Part shown: piece by piece, positions 1-9,466 of the stretch
How positions within the stretch are numbered: position 1 is the stretch's first letter
How the letters are laid out: every line of letters starts with the position of its first letter
NCBI GenBank assembly: GCA_024516035.1
Contig: CM044963.1
Coordinates: forward strand, 23,067,676 to 23,131,675
DNA: 64,000 nt
Source of the DNA: Bactericera cockerelli
Taxonomy: Eukaryota; Arthropoda; Insecta; Hemiptera; Triozidae
Direction of reading: 5' to 3'
The notes under the pieces: generated by a model
The model's database searches: none
The model's input: only the letters and a program-made list of their open reading frames with translations
What the model was told of the DNA's origin: nothing
Program-made: the position numbers and the translations under genes

Positions 1-37
1 CTATGAAAATTCGGTTTTAAACATTTGTAATGTAATG

Positions 38-83
38 GTCACCCACCCATCCATGTCTCATCCTCGATGGGCGTTTCAAACTT
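38..83 (-). mobile_element. S5 SINE remnant (5S-like box C)
   Basis: The reverse complement keeps a decayed copy of the 5S-type internal control region, ending in ATGGATGGG and GGTGACC as in the complete copies near 30.3 and 32.0 kb. No body or poly(A) tail is attached, so this is only a scrap. Confidence 0.3.
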
Positions 84-121
84 TCAGTACCTAATTTGAC
101 TAAAACTAGTTTTATAACTTA

Positions 122-352
122 CTAGCCGTTTGCCCGTGCTTTGCAACGGGACTAAATTTCAAATTTATGGCCGTACTGCTGGACAGCAATGCCTTTTTGA
201 AATTTTTATAATTTTTCTGGACAAAGCGATAATGGTTTTGGGGGGGTCAATACTTAGACATTTTCGCTATCTCTTACCGTTTTGGCTAAACAACTCCGGA
301 CATACAAACATAGGTAGGTAGGTAGTCCTTTTTTCTGTTTTATATATATAGA
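122..352 (-). mobile_element. Non-autonomous Helitron
   Basis: Read on the minus strand the element starts TCTATATATATAAAAC after an A and ends in CTAG before a T. About 12 bases before the end is a hairpin with arms CCCGTTGC and GCACGGG. A|TC...CTRR|T plus a subterminal hairpin is the standard Helitron signature. It is 231 bp and cannot encode RepHel. A close copy lies at 48504-48753 on the other strand. Confidence 0.75.
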
Positions 353-403
353 TTTCTGTGCATGGTCAATGGTCCTATTATAATGACGGAATTTTTACGC
401 TTC

Positions 404-468
404 ATTAGCTGGAAACTCACAAACCAGCTACTCAAATTACCTAACGCAGCCCGGGTTGGGCCGGGAAT
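404..468 (-). mobile_element. SINE body fragment (S5/SB core)
   Basis: The reverse complement matches the shared SINE core (CCCGGGCTG..., GAGTAGCTGGTTTGTGAG). Head and tail are both missing. Confidence 0.5.
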
Positions 469-587
469 ATAGAGGTAGCTTCACAAAAAGTCGGATTGTA
501 TTTTTGCTAATTTGCGTCAATTTCTTTTCTATCGGCAACATCAGGCTTTTTATACACAGTCTGAACATAAACAAATTTGTCGGTCTT

Positions 588-660
588 GCGGTCAAGGCGC
601 TTGTCTGATAATCAAGGAGACGTGGGATCTATTGGTTCGAATCCCTCCCCATGTGATAAT
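588..660 (+). mobile_element. tRNA-like Pol III head, SD-related
   Basis: It contains CGCTTGTCTGATAATCAAG followed by a B box (GGTTCGAATCC). The layout matches the SD head, but the cloverleaf is eroded and no body follows. It is more likely a SINE relic than a tRNA gene. Confidence 0.4.
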
Positions 661-849
661 TTTTCTTCATTTAATAATGGTATTAATGTACCAAACCAAT
701 GATTAATAATAGTCTAATAAATTAACAACTACAACAAAACAACTCCTTTTAGTGCTAATGAGACAGTATATTAATAAGGTGTCAATAATTTTTCTTTATA
801 GAATGTATTTATGTATGGTTTTTATCTGTGGTGAAGTACAAGGCCTTCT

Positions 850-1112
850 CAATTTTTTTGTGAGTAGCGCAGTATTACTAAGAGCCTCCTTTACTTTTTC
901 AATCTTTTCTATTACATTAGGTTCTTTTTACTCTGGTCATGCTGCCACTGGTCGTTACTCATACAAATAACTACTCATTTTTCCTCACGAAGTATGAGTG
1001 GACCCGAACATCCAAGTACAGAGCAGAAAAGTTCCTGCCCCGCTGGGGATCGAGCCCAGGTCACCATGCGTGAAATGCCGAGCGCGCTAACTCACTCTGC
1101 CACGGTGACTTC
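850..1112 (-). mobile_element. SH SINE, nearly complete
   Basis: On the minus strand the head begins GTCACCGTGGCAGAGTGAG, has a B box variant (GGCTCGATCCC), then a body with GTTCGGGTCCACTCAT and CGACCAGTGGCAGCATG. The same order occurs at 8105-8330 and 48832-49005, which defines the family. The body ends near GAGTAGCGCAGTATTA, also present in the 8.1-kb copy. Confidence 0.7.
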
Positions 1113-1127
1113 TTATTTTTTTTTTAG

Positions 1128-1250
1128 TTATAATATACGCACCAAATCGTGCCACAACCAAACAACCTCAACCATGAGGTTGAACATGTCGACACCAAGT
1201 AGGTTTGGGAAAAGGCAAAGTGAAAAAAAGAAGATATAGGCACCAAAAGA
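1128..1250 (+). mobile_element. RTE-like LINE 3' tail
   Basis: It carries ACCATGAGGTTGAACATG, GTCGACACC and GGGAAAAGGCAAAGTGA. The same order is at 8615-8745 (minus) and 47150-47280 (plus), typical of repeated 5'-truncation of one LINE. No coding sequence is attached. The RTE assignment is from memory of such tails and is tentative. Confidence 0.5.
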
Positions 1251-1524
1251 ACTGGTTTGTTCTAACTGGGTTGTATAAAAAAAGTTTCCATTGTTAACCT
1301 ATGATTATGTAGATACCTAATATATCTAGGTACTTTTCTTTTAACTTTTTAGCTAATGAAGGTTCCGGCCATGCCTGGAGTTAAACAGATCCATCTCACT
1401 GATTGACGCATCAGAAGCGCCCCAATGCAATCTGTTACTGGCTTGACCGTCTCTCATACACCGGCTGTTCATCACCATTAATATAAAGAGTAGCAGCAGC
1501 AGCAACAACAACCAACAAGGTTTG

Positions 1525-1607
1525 TAGCAGGTTTGTGAGTTTCCCGCGAATTGAGGGTAACACCTCCGTCGTGATATGACCATGCAGTTGAAAGTGACGT
1601 TAAACGG

Positions 1608-1643
<36 letters not shown>
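1525..1643 (+). mobile_element. S5/SB SINE 3' half with poly(A)
   Basis: It contains the conserved core (GTAGCAGGTTTGTGAGTTTC, CGTCGTGATATGACCATGC, AGTTGAAAGTGACGTTAAA) ending in about 32 A. The head is replaced by unrelated CAGCAGCAACAA-rich sequence. Confidence 0.8.
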
Positions 1644-1645
<2 letters not shown>

Positions 1646-1835
1646 ACCACCACTATATCAGCAGCAGCACTTCATCTTCATTGTTAGCAATGTGTTGGAT
1701 GGAAGAGATTGCCATATCATTTTATCTGTTTTAACTTTTTCTTTTTTAAAACCTAAAACAGATTTTAATGCAAAAAAAAACAGACAGACCAGATTTCAAT
1801 GCAAAAAAAATGAAATGTCCAGAATTATCGAGAAA

Positions 1836-2362
1836 AAAATCTGGTGTACATCACACGACTTTCCTTATCATAATTATAAGGAATTGGAACAGGACCAAAA
1901 GCCAATGGTGACACAAAGGTAAAATTTAGCTAAAAATCAATATAAAATTCGTAGTCAGAACCTCAAAATCATTGGATTTGATATGTCACAACCCCCATCT
2001 ACGATAAATAATAAAAAAGTTAAACAAAGCGGGTCCCCCCAAAATACCGGTAAATTGGGGCCGAGGTCCAAAAAGTTCAAGATATCAAAAAAATTATTAG
2101 AATAGAACCCTATTATTTTTTTAATCTAAGACATAGTTGTTCTCTAACTTTTTTTGTATCTTTAACCAATTCAAAGAAGCGGCGCTTGCAGCCAATATTT
2201 GCGGCCCTGCGGCCGCAGAATGCGGCCGATTTCAACCAAAAGTTTCATGGTTCGTCTGGTGTATAAAATTAATTACCATACCAAATTTCAAGTCTCTAGC
2301 TCTTACCGTTCTTGAGATATCCTGTTCACACACACACACACACCCCTACACACATACAGACA
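1836..2362 (-). repeat. Family A interspersed repeat
   Basis: This matches, in reverse, the copies at 21571-22236 and 62832-63485. Landmarks are the hairpin CCTTATCATAATTATAAGG, the block AAGCGGGTCCCC with ACCGGTAAATTGGGG, the GC-rich block TGCGGCCGCAG, and a CA/TG run near GAGATATCCTG. No coding capacity is visible. The class is unknown; the hairpin-rich ends suggest a MITE or Helitron derivative. Confidence 0.65.
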
Positions 2363-2389
2363 GCTTTCTTTTATAGATATAGATAATTC

Positions 2390-2442
2390 GGGTGTAGAGT
2401 AGGGTTCGAAAAATATATATGAGGGCAATGCCTCGGTATATT
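2390..2442 (+). repeat. Dispersed motif P (GTAGAGTAGGGTT...ATGCCTC)
   Basis: The motif GTAGAGTAGGGTT followed by AATGCCTC recurs at 17233, 38975, 53195 and 53390. It is clearly related to the unit of the minisatellite at 4525-5040. Confidence 0.45.
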
Positions 2443-2750
2443 ATAAATGTGTACAATGTAAGTTAAAAATTAATTTAAAAAAAGTTAGTTAAAAAGTATA
2501 GTATTTGTTTGAAAATTGTCTGATAGATTTGATGGATATGCTGTGCGGAATGGCAACCAGTCAAAGACAGGCAGCTCCTGTTATAATTTAATAAAAATAT
2601 AATTTGTTTAAATAAATCTGACAACATTTTAGCCAACCCATTTTCAATTTCTATTACTTACCTATAAGTTATAGAAAATACCTATTGTTTACGGTCGTTT
2701 TTTTTTTCTTTTAAAACTGAGCTGATAACATTTTTGGACGAATAAGAATC
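2443..2750. other. No recognised feature
   Basis: AT-rich sequence with short ORFs only; nothing assignable. Confidence 0.4.
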
Positions 2751-2751
2751 T

Positions 2752-4060
2752 CTTTTTTTTTCCATTGGGCGCTTTAACACCACTGGTGTAGTGGGTCGTT
2801 CGCGCCGATTCCTCAATGAACTAAATCAGGTTGATTAGTTTAGTTTGTTTTAGATACTCCATGAGGGAGTCAATAGATGAGGAGTCGTCGATAAGGCTAG
2901 GTTCAACGGCAAGGGATTTACGTATTTGGATATGGATTCTACATGAGAGAATGTGTTTGACAGACAGCAGCTCTCCGCATTGGCAGACGGGTGAAGGTGT
3001 CTTGAGGAATAGAAACTTATGGGTAATGCGTGTGTGGCCAATGCGGAGTCTAGTAAGGACGACTTCTTCGAATCTAGTGTTTCTATTGGACGAAGACCCA
3101 TAGTCAACCAAAGGCTTGATTGATTTTAATTTATTAGCATTGGGTTCAGAGTTCCATGATTCTTGCCAGAATAATTTTATGGTCTTATTAATGAAGGGGG
3201 AAAAATCTTCAGAACAGCAAATTTTTAAAGCATCATGGGAGTCATTAGGAAATTGGGTAGCTCGGTCAACAGCTTCGTTCCCACTTATGCCACAGTGGGA
3301 AGGGCACCACAACAAGGATAGTTGTTTTGAACAGGTTTTGAGGTCCAAAATTGCTGAAAAAACCTTTGTGACAAGAGGATTGGTTCCTTTAGAATTAGCT
3401 AAAGAATTCAAAGCGCTTAGAGAGTCAGATACAATTAGAAAGTTAGAGGATGGGAGATATTTAATGTGGATAATACAAAGAAGCAAAGCAATTAATTCAG
3501 ATGATAAAACACAGTTCACATCATTCAGTTTGTAGGAGTATATGATGTTTTCAATACTGTAAGCACAGCTTGTTAAGTTTACTGATTTTGACCCATCAGT
3601 ATAACATACTACATGATTATTATACTTGGAATTAATAATTTCTGTAAAGTTTTGACGGTGCACAGACGGAGCTATATTACTTTTTTTACTCGCGTGAAGA
3701 GAAAGATCTATATCAGGGATTTCTAGAGACCAAGGCGGCTTAGGCTTAACTAATGGAGCAAACTCGCTTAGCTTTGTCAACCGCGTGAATTCATTGTATT
3801 AATCCACACGAGTAGACAATGGTGGCGGCGAATTACAAGAATAATTATTATCATTATGATTTGATTTGAAGAGAATCTTGTTTACAGGATTGAGGGGGCA
3901 ACTACCGATTTTCGCAACATATTTCAACATTAACTTAGTCCTACGTAGGTGTAATGGTAAAATACCAGATTCAACATAGAGACTGGGAACAGGGCTGGTC
4001 CTGAGAGCACCAGTAGCAATCCTGAGAATCTCTTGATTTCAAAGAAATAAATTTTATCAA
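2752..4060 (-). pseudogene. LINE pol fragment: RT tail, RNase H, C-terminal zinc motif
   Basis: The open part (2821-3780) encodes an RNase H domain with all four acidic residues in place: D62 in YTDGS, E95 in SSEL, D119 in SDSLSAL and D172 in NEAVDRA. WCPSHCGISGNE precedes the last acid. A CxC...HxxxC cluster follows near the C-terminus. Further upstream (to about 4030) the frame reads a typical Jockey/I-type post-RT stretch (GALRTSPVPSL, LPLHLRRTK), separated by a TAA near 3800 and a further frame change near 4030. The 3' end is an A-run at about 2752. The copy is 5'-truncated and dead; RNase H plus this linker places it in the Jockey/I group. Confidence 0.85.
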
Positions 4061-4146
4061 GTTCCATTTGTATCTCAAGGACAATTAACACCGTGATCCA
4101 ATTATTGTGACCAGTTGATGTTATTATATCCACCGTACGAAATAAA

Positions 4147-4300
4147 CCTCACTCAGCTTGAGCTGGGCCGGAAATGCCAGCCTCACGTGTTTAGGAGGAA
4201 CAGATTTTCTTTGAAAAGTCTACCCTAATCGGAAATGGAACTCGGCATCTCTAGACTACGGGCAGTAGTCACAACCGTTACGCCACGGAGGCTGGCTTGG
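4147..4300 (-). mobile_element. SB SINE head and linker
   Basis: The minus strand reads GCCTCCGTGGCGTAACGG, then GACTACTGCCCGTAGTC, a degraded B box, and the linker ending CACGTGAGGCTGGCATTTCC. The body stops after CCCAGCTCAAGCTGAG. Confidence 0.7.
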
Positions 4301-4305
4301 GGGGA

Positions 4306-5216
4306 GGCACCTTTTTCCGTCCCATTTACCTTTTTTTCACCTTATTCCGTCCCGTCGATTCCGTCCCGTCAATATTTTAACACCTGATTCCGTCCGGTCA
4401 TCGTAAGGGTTCAATACCCGATTCCGTCCCATATGTTCCGTCCTATATACATAAATAAATACATAAATTATAAATTCAACATTTTTCATCAGTTTATTTT
4501 CAATCACGTAAAATAAAAAAAATTAAGGCCTTGCCTAGGGTTCATAGTATGGTTAGGTAAAATACAATGAAGGCCATGCCTTGAGTTTATAGTAGGGTTA
4601 GGTAAAATACAATGACGGCCATGCCTTGGGTTTATAGTAGGGTTAGGTAAAATACAATGAAGGCCATGCCTTGAGTTTATATTAGGGTTAGGTAAAATAC
4701 AATGACGGCCATGCCTTGGGTTTATAGTAGGGTTAGGTAAAATACAATGAAGGCCATGCCTTGGGTTTATAGTAGGGTTAGGTAAAATACAATGAAGGCC
4801 ATGCCTTGGGTTTATAGTAGGGTTAGGTAAAATACAATGAAGGCCATGCCTTGAGTTTATAGTAGGGTTAGGTAAAATACAATGACGGCCATGCCTTGGG
4901 TTTATAGTAGGGTTAGGTAAAATACAATGAAGGCCATGCCTTGGGTTTATAGTAGGGTTAGGTATAATACAATGACGGCCATGCCTTGGGTTTATAGTAG
5001 GGTTAGGTAAAATACAATATAGGCCATGCCTCGCACCGAACTTGTACAATTGTACATAGCCTAATACATAATATCAGTTACTTATGTACATAGTACATAG
5101 GTGCATAAGATAAGTGACGGGACGGAATTCAGTGATTGATCTGAGAGGTTCGGGACGGAATCGAGTATCGACTACCTGAGAGAAAAAACTCGCGGGACGG
5201 AATAAGGTGTCGTCCG
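4306..5216. repeat. Foldback framed by TTCCGTCCC / GGGACGGAA
   Basis: The left flank holds several TTCCGTCC(C/G) copies (about 4316-4445). The right flank holds three GGGACGGAAT copies (about 5118-5203). The outer pair CACCTTATTCCGTCCCG and CGGGACGGAATAAGGTG are exact inverted repeats. A 45-bp minisatellite fills the centre. No target duplication or transposase seen. Confidence 0.55.
4525..5040. repeat. Minisatellite, 45-bp unit, about 11 copies
   Basis: The unit is approximately AAGGCCATGCCTTGGGTTTA + TAGTAGGGTTAGGTAAAA + TACAATG. Copies differ mainly at GACGGCC versus GAAGGCC and TTGGG versus TTGAG, and these variants partly alternate, suggesting higher-order doubling. A 181-codon minus-strand frame is only a product of the 45-bp (multiple of 3) period. 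Confidence 0.9.
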
Positions 5217-5690
5217 GCTTGGGGAAATTTACATGTGTGACCTTTTTTTTTGGTTGGGGAAGTTACCAACATTTTTCTACCTGTTGGTGTAGTTTACTAT
5301 GGGAGACTTTACCTCTTTGGGGCAGTTTATATCTGAACCAATATACGAGAAGGTTAACAAAAAAAGAAAGGCTCTGAATATCTAGCTTGGAAGACTGTGA
5401 CCATGGGACCAAAAAATTTTGGTAAAAAAAAAAACAGATCATGTCCTGGATCAATTAAAACAGTATTAGATTCGAATGGAATATTTTATTGAACATACAC
5501 CAAGCTTTGACATAAATTCAGGTAACATCAACAAGACAGGCGGTAGGACTCTGTAGGGAAGACGGCAAAAGGTCAAATTTGATGACGCTTGTTCCATAGG
5601 CCTGCTATATTGACCAAAGTACTAGGGCGATGAATTATACAGCTAGAAGAGATGAAGAGGATGCCAACTTTCGACTCACTCACAAAGATC
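5217..5690. other. No recognised feature
   Basis: Short spurious frames only. Confidence 0.4.
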
Positions 5691-6659
5691 AGAAGACAGC
5701 GAGCTGTGTATCTTGTGGTGTGCCGTCTTCAGTGACCATGGTATTCACATCTGTGTCTTTCGTCTTGACCATAAGTTTATCTAGTATTTGACAACATTCA
5801 CTGATAACCCATAAGGAGTATATTGGATTTTGCATCTAAAGTCTTTCGCCTTGCATACAAAATCTGTGTGTTATGGCCTGTGTTGTTGGACCATGAGTTT
5901 CTCTGGTCCAACTCTTTTATGAAAAAAAAAATCACAGATAAATTTTAAGGATTTCAATATTGGTCGTTGCAATATCAGTTTCCTTTCTAAACATTATTCG
6001 TTGATGGAAACAATGACTCTTAGGAGTCTGTGACAAATACCGCAAAATTCCATTTCATGAATTGAGTCATACTAGAAATTTTTCGTTCAGGTCTCATCCC
6101 ATGTTAAGGGGGGTAGGTATTTCATTGACTTGTTATTTTTCAATTTATTATTAAATTTTGGAGATTAGATTTTGTTAAGACTGCAAAATGTTGTCTATAC
6201 ATTTCTTCCGCAGTGTTTCTCATCCTCGTCGCATTCCTTCTTTGCCTTCAAAAAAATTGGTGTGAGGACGTCAAATTTTCTTATGCTGATTTCTTTGAGC
6301 GATGTAGGTGTTATAACTTGGCTCTTGTGTGGACGTCAAATTTTCTTATGCAGATAATTTTGAAGGTTGTAATATGATGATTAAACAAGCAATTCTAATC
6401 AACCAATTCATTTATCAGTGAAAGTTGTTGAATACTAGTAAAACTTATGGTCCAACAACGCAGGCCATAATGCAAACAGCTCATGTACTAGAGTGTATAC
6501 ATGAATATGTGAACACCATGGTGGTTGAAGACGCCACACTGCAAGGTGTCATAACTTGGCTCGTGTGGATTTTCTTATGCAGATATTTTGAAGGTAGTAG
6601 GTGTCATCAACAGAAGGAGTAAATAATATTCTCCCCCTTCTCAGGGTGGAAACTTTTCT

Positions 6660-6830
6660 TTAATAATATAACGTGTAGTCGACAATTCTTATCACCCATT
6701 CCCTTCTCTCGCTTTCTTTTTTGATCTTGAGATATTCTTGCCAATATCTAGACTTTGGATTGGGGCAGGCTTCTTTACGAATTCTTCTTATCTTTGCTTC
6801 TTCCTTTTTACGTTTTTCGAATTCATCTGT
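6660..6830 (-). CDS. Small conserved ORF, copy 1 (57 codons)
   Basis: Unknown function. Reads from TDEFEKRKKEEA, through ACPNPKSRYWQEYLKIK and ESERREWVIRIV, to DYTLYY and a stop. It is very basic and probably helical, with no signal peptide or membrane segment. It is one of three copies differing largely by synonymous changes. It opens just after the centre of the inverted duplication, without an ATG, so it is probably the C-terminal end of a longer element protein. Confidence 0.5.
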   Translation of the reverse strand, partial: TDEFEKRKKEEAKIRRIRKEACPNPKSRYWQEYLKIKKESERREWVIRIVDYTLYY

Positions 6831-6842
6831 GAGTTATAACTC

Positions 6843-7010
6843 ACAGATGAATCCGAAAAACGTAAAAAGGAAGAGGCAAGGATAAGAAGAATACGTAAAA
6901 AATCCTGCCCCAATAAGTCCAGATATTGGCAAGAATATCTCAAGATTAAAAGGGAAAGTGAGAGAAGGGAATGGGTAATAAGGATTGTGGACTACACCTT
7001 GTATTACTAA
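6843..7010 (+). CDS. Small conserved ORF, copy 2 (55 codons)
   Basis: The mirror-image partner of copy 1. It has one residue fewer (SCPNKSRYW) and the same DYTLYY end. Its 3' flank runs into GGTGATAGAATACTCTCTCG and CTGTCGTAGAAGGCGACTAA, shared with copy 3 but not copy 1, so this arm preserves more of the parent element. Confidence 0.5.
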   Translation, partial: TDESEKRKKEEARIRRIRKKSCPNKSRYWQEYLKIKRESERREWVIRIVDYTLYY

Positions 7011-7514
7011 AGAAAAGTTTCGACTCTGAGAGGGGGGTGATAGAATACTCTCTCGGTATCTCCACGCCTGTCGTAGAAGGCGACTAAGGAAGCCGGAACA
7101 TCACCGGCGTAATATTATCATTTTCCTTCAAAAGATTATCTTTTGAAGATGGTGTGGGTACGTAATATTTGGCGATGAAGTTATTTTGTACAAAAAAATG
7201 GAACCTTGAAAAAAAAAAAAAATAATAACATTAATAATGAATGATCCCACACTAAGTTGAAATGCTCTCAAAATTATCTGCAACAAAAAAAATTCGTCAA
7301 AACGTCGAAGCCAAGTTATGACATCTTGTAGTGTGACGTCTTCAGCGAGGTAGTGTTCACAAGTTCATATCAGTGTCTTTTGTCTTGTATAGGTACACTG
7401 GTACATAAGCCGTTTGCCCACTTTGACCTGCGTTGTTGGACCATATGTTTTTCTAGTATTGAACAAATTTCACTGGGAAATGAATTTGTTGAGTAGAATA
7501 TGTTGTTGAATCAT

Positions 7515-7592
7515 CAGATAAGAAATGATTGTTGAGAATTAGAATTGGTTGTTGAGAATTAGAATTGGTTGTTGAGAATTAGAATTGGTTGT
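7515..7592. repeat. 20-21 bp tandem repeat, ~4 copies
   Basis: Unit GGTTGTTGAGAATTAGAATT, nearly perfect copies ending in GTTGAGTCATCC. A short local expansion within the composite duplication. Confidence 0.8.
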
Positions 7593-8104
7593 TGAGTCAT
7601 CCATCATCTTTCCTTTTATGATCTTGTGGCATGATGTTGTTAGACATGATCTTCGTTGATGGCAATAATAAGTTTTCGTACAAAATTTTGGTGTTAAAGT
7701 TTCCAATGTTTAAAGTGTAGCGGTAGGTATTACTGTGATTTGTTATTTTTCAATTTTGTGAGATCAGATTTTGTGAAACTGGAATGATGCTGTTTTCCTA
7801 ACTAATTTTATTTTCCTTTTGATTTTACTGGCTCATTTCGACTTTGCGATGAGTGGCTATTATGACATTTTCAGCAATGTACAGACAAGACTTTCATTGT
7901 AGCCGGTAGATATTTTCTACCACGAAAACGGACAACTAGTTTTACTTCATTGTTTATCGTTATCTTCTTCTTTTACAGGTCCGCTTATCGTTTCTAAATA
8001 ATTGATTTTTGGTAAAATAAATGACTATTATTCATCGCAACATGGGCTTTTCAATGTGACAAATTATAACAAATGTGTTTCTTTGTCTTATTCTTATTAT
8101 ATCA

Positions 8105-8330
8105 AAAATTTTAGTAGGTAGCGCAGAATTATAGAACTTTTCCAAATCTTTCAATATCCTAATATCTTATTTTGCCTATAATTTCGCCACTGGTCGCTGC
8201 TCATATTAGAGCAGCTACTCATTTTTCCTAACGAGGAATGAGTGGACCCCGAACACCCAAGAACAGAGCAGAAAAAAACCTGCCCCACTGAGGATCGAAC
8301 CCAGGTCACCGGGCGTGCAATGCCTAGCGC
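8105..8330 (-). mobile_element. SH SINE
   Basis: Minus-strand head with CGGTGACCTGGGTTCGATCC (good B box), then GGGGTCCACTCATTCCTCG and the body. The first part of the tRNA-like head is cut at CTAGGCATTGC. Confidence 0.65.
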
Positions 8331-8379
8331 TAAACTTAAATCCTAGATAATATGTAGCTACAAAGTTGATACATAAATG

Positions 8380-8537
8380 TTATTGTTCAACTTCCCAGCT
8401 GTCAACTTTTTTTATGTCAAAAGTATTTTTACCGTCTTTGTCAGCTCTGAAACATGATGTGATTAGGAGTTCAGGTAGTATAGCTTCTTCTTGGTAAGAG
8501 TAGATAGCAGGATGTACTTTCTTCCATAAGTACATGT
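8380..8537 (-). CDS. Possible host terminal exon
   Basis: After a good acceptor (TACACATCGCTATGTAG, plus-strand border 8537/8538) the minus strand stays open for 51 codons to TAA at 8380-8382. Landmarks are MYLWKKVHPAIYSYQEE, LPELLITSCFRADKDGK and DSWEVEQ at the C-terminus. Composition looks protein-like, not repeat-derived, and no other copy is in the window. No upstream exon was identified to the right, and I do not recognise the protein. An old pseudogene exon is equally possible. Confidence 0.35.
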
Positions 8538-8614
8538 CTACATAGCGATGTGTACAAAATATACATGTATGTATATTAATAATAATAAAATTGTAATGTT
8601 GGGGACAAGAACGA

Positions 8615-8745
8615 TGATGATATTACTCTTCTTCTTTCACTTTGCCTTTTCCCAATCCAAGTGGGGTCGACATAGTTCAACCGCATGGTTGAGATTGGTT
8701 TGTTGTGTCATATTTTTATGGCTGGATGCCCTTGCTAACGCCAAC
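8615..8745 (-). mobile_element. RTE-like LINE 3' tail
   Basis: On the minus strand: GTTAGCAAGGGCATCCAGCC, CTCAACCATGCGGTTGAAC, GGGAAAAGGCAAAGTGA, ending in ATCATCATCG. This is the most complete of the three tails and abuts an SB SINE. Confidence 0.55.
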
Positions 8746-8749
8746 GTTT

Positions 8750-8966
8750 CTATTTAACCTCCTGATTAGGACGGGGGTTTTACCCTCCATTTGCTGGGAA
8801 TCGTACCAGCTTACCACAATAACTTCACACAACCTGGGTAGGACCGCAAATACCAGCCTCACGTGTTTGGATGGAACAGAATGTTCGTTGAAAGGTCTAC
8901 CCCAATCGGGAGTCGAACTCTGGACTACGGGCAGTAGTCACAACCATTAGGCTACGGAGACTGGCA
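8750..8966 (-). mobile_element. SB SINE, nearly full length
   Basis: Minus strand: GCCAGTCTCCGTAGCCTAAT, GACTACTGCCCGTAGTCCAG, AGTTCGACTCC (B box), CACGTGAGGCTGGTATTTGC, CCCAGGTTGTGTGAAG, then GAGGGTAAAACCCCCGTCCT and AATCAGGAGGTTAAAT. It has the SB architecture of tRNA head, linker, shared core and CAGGACGTTAAA-type end. Confidence 0.8.
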
Positions 8967-9352
8967 TATGATGATATTAGTAAGATTTCGCAATGTTATC
9001 GGGACCCGATAACCTATCCCCATAACGATAAAGTCTCGAATTTGCGTCTCTGCGCATGACAAAAATTATCGGAGTTTGGTTATGGTTATCGGGATCCCCA
9101 TAATTCGAGTGGATTATGGGGTTCTCTCTTCGTAAACGATAAAGAAATTTTTGACTCAAAATACCGCGTGATTTCAAAAAATACATAATTATATATAAAT
9201 TAAACCTCCGTTCCCACTTTTTTACATACAGTAGAATTAATTTTTACATTTTCTGATAAATTTAAGATTTTTTTTAGCAAGTATTATTTTTTCTCTTTTA
9301 TCTGCATTTTTTGTTTTATCTGTGTTAACAGTATTTTATATTCTGTGTAATT

Positions 9353-9466
9353 ATGTCAATTGAAGAAGCATTTTTTTTTCTGAATGAGATAGGTGAAATA
9401 AATGATGATGAATTGGACTTTGCCATAATGGATCATTTGGAAGATGCACAGTTAGGGCGGTTTTAA
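9353..9466 (+). CDS. Short acidic ORF (37 aa)
   Basis: Starts at ATG with MSIEEAFFFLNEIGEINDDE and ends LEDAQLGRF. It sits inside the 8.98-11.16 kb element, and acidic N-termini are common in DNA transposon proteins. It may be the first coding piece of that element. Identity unknown. Confidence 0.3.
   Translation: MSIEEAFFFLNEIGEINDDELDFAIMDHLEDAQLGRF

Larger units (their letters stand above)
5700..7900. repeat. Composite inverted/direct duplication
   Basis: Two arms of about 450 to 650 bp (roughly 6390-6838 and 6839-7490) meet head to head at GTGAGTTATAACTCAC. Arm pairs include ATGGTCCAACAACGCAGG at 6448 against its complement near 7430. Outer parts also form direct repeats: GTAGGTATTTCATTGACTTG near 6112 resembles GTAGGTATTACTGTGATTTG near 7723. 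Inside are two copies of a small conserved reading frame and AT-rich tandem sequence (ACTTGGCT...GACGTCAAATTTTC) also seen at 15090-15440. Confidence 0.6.

Noticed and set aside
2831..3535. Plus-strand frames over the LINE
   Set aside because: Antisense shadows of the RNase H coding frame.
4540..5020. Telomere-like TAGGGTTAGG repeats
   Set aside because: The motif is only a small part of the 45-bp unit and is not arranged as tandem TTAGG.
4504..5049. 181-codon minus-strand frame with repeated GLHCILPNPTINPRH text
   Set aside because: It follows entirely from the 45-bp period being a multiple of three; units vary at non-synonymous sites as freely as elsewhere.
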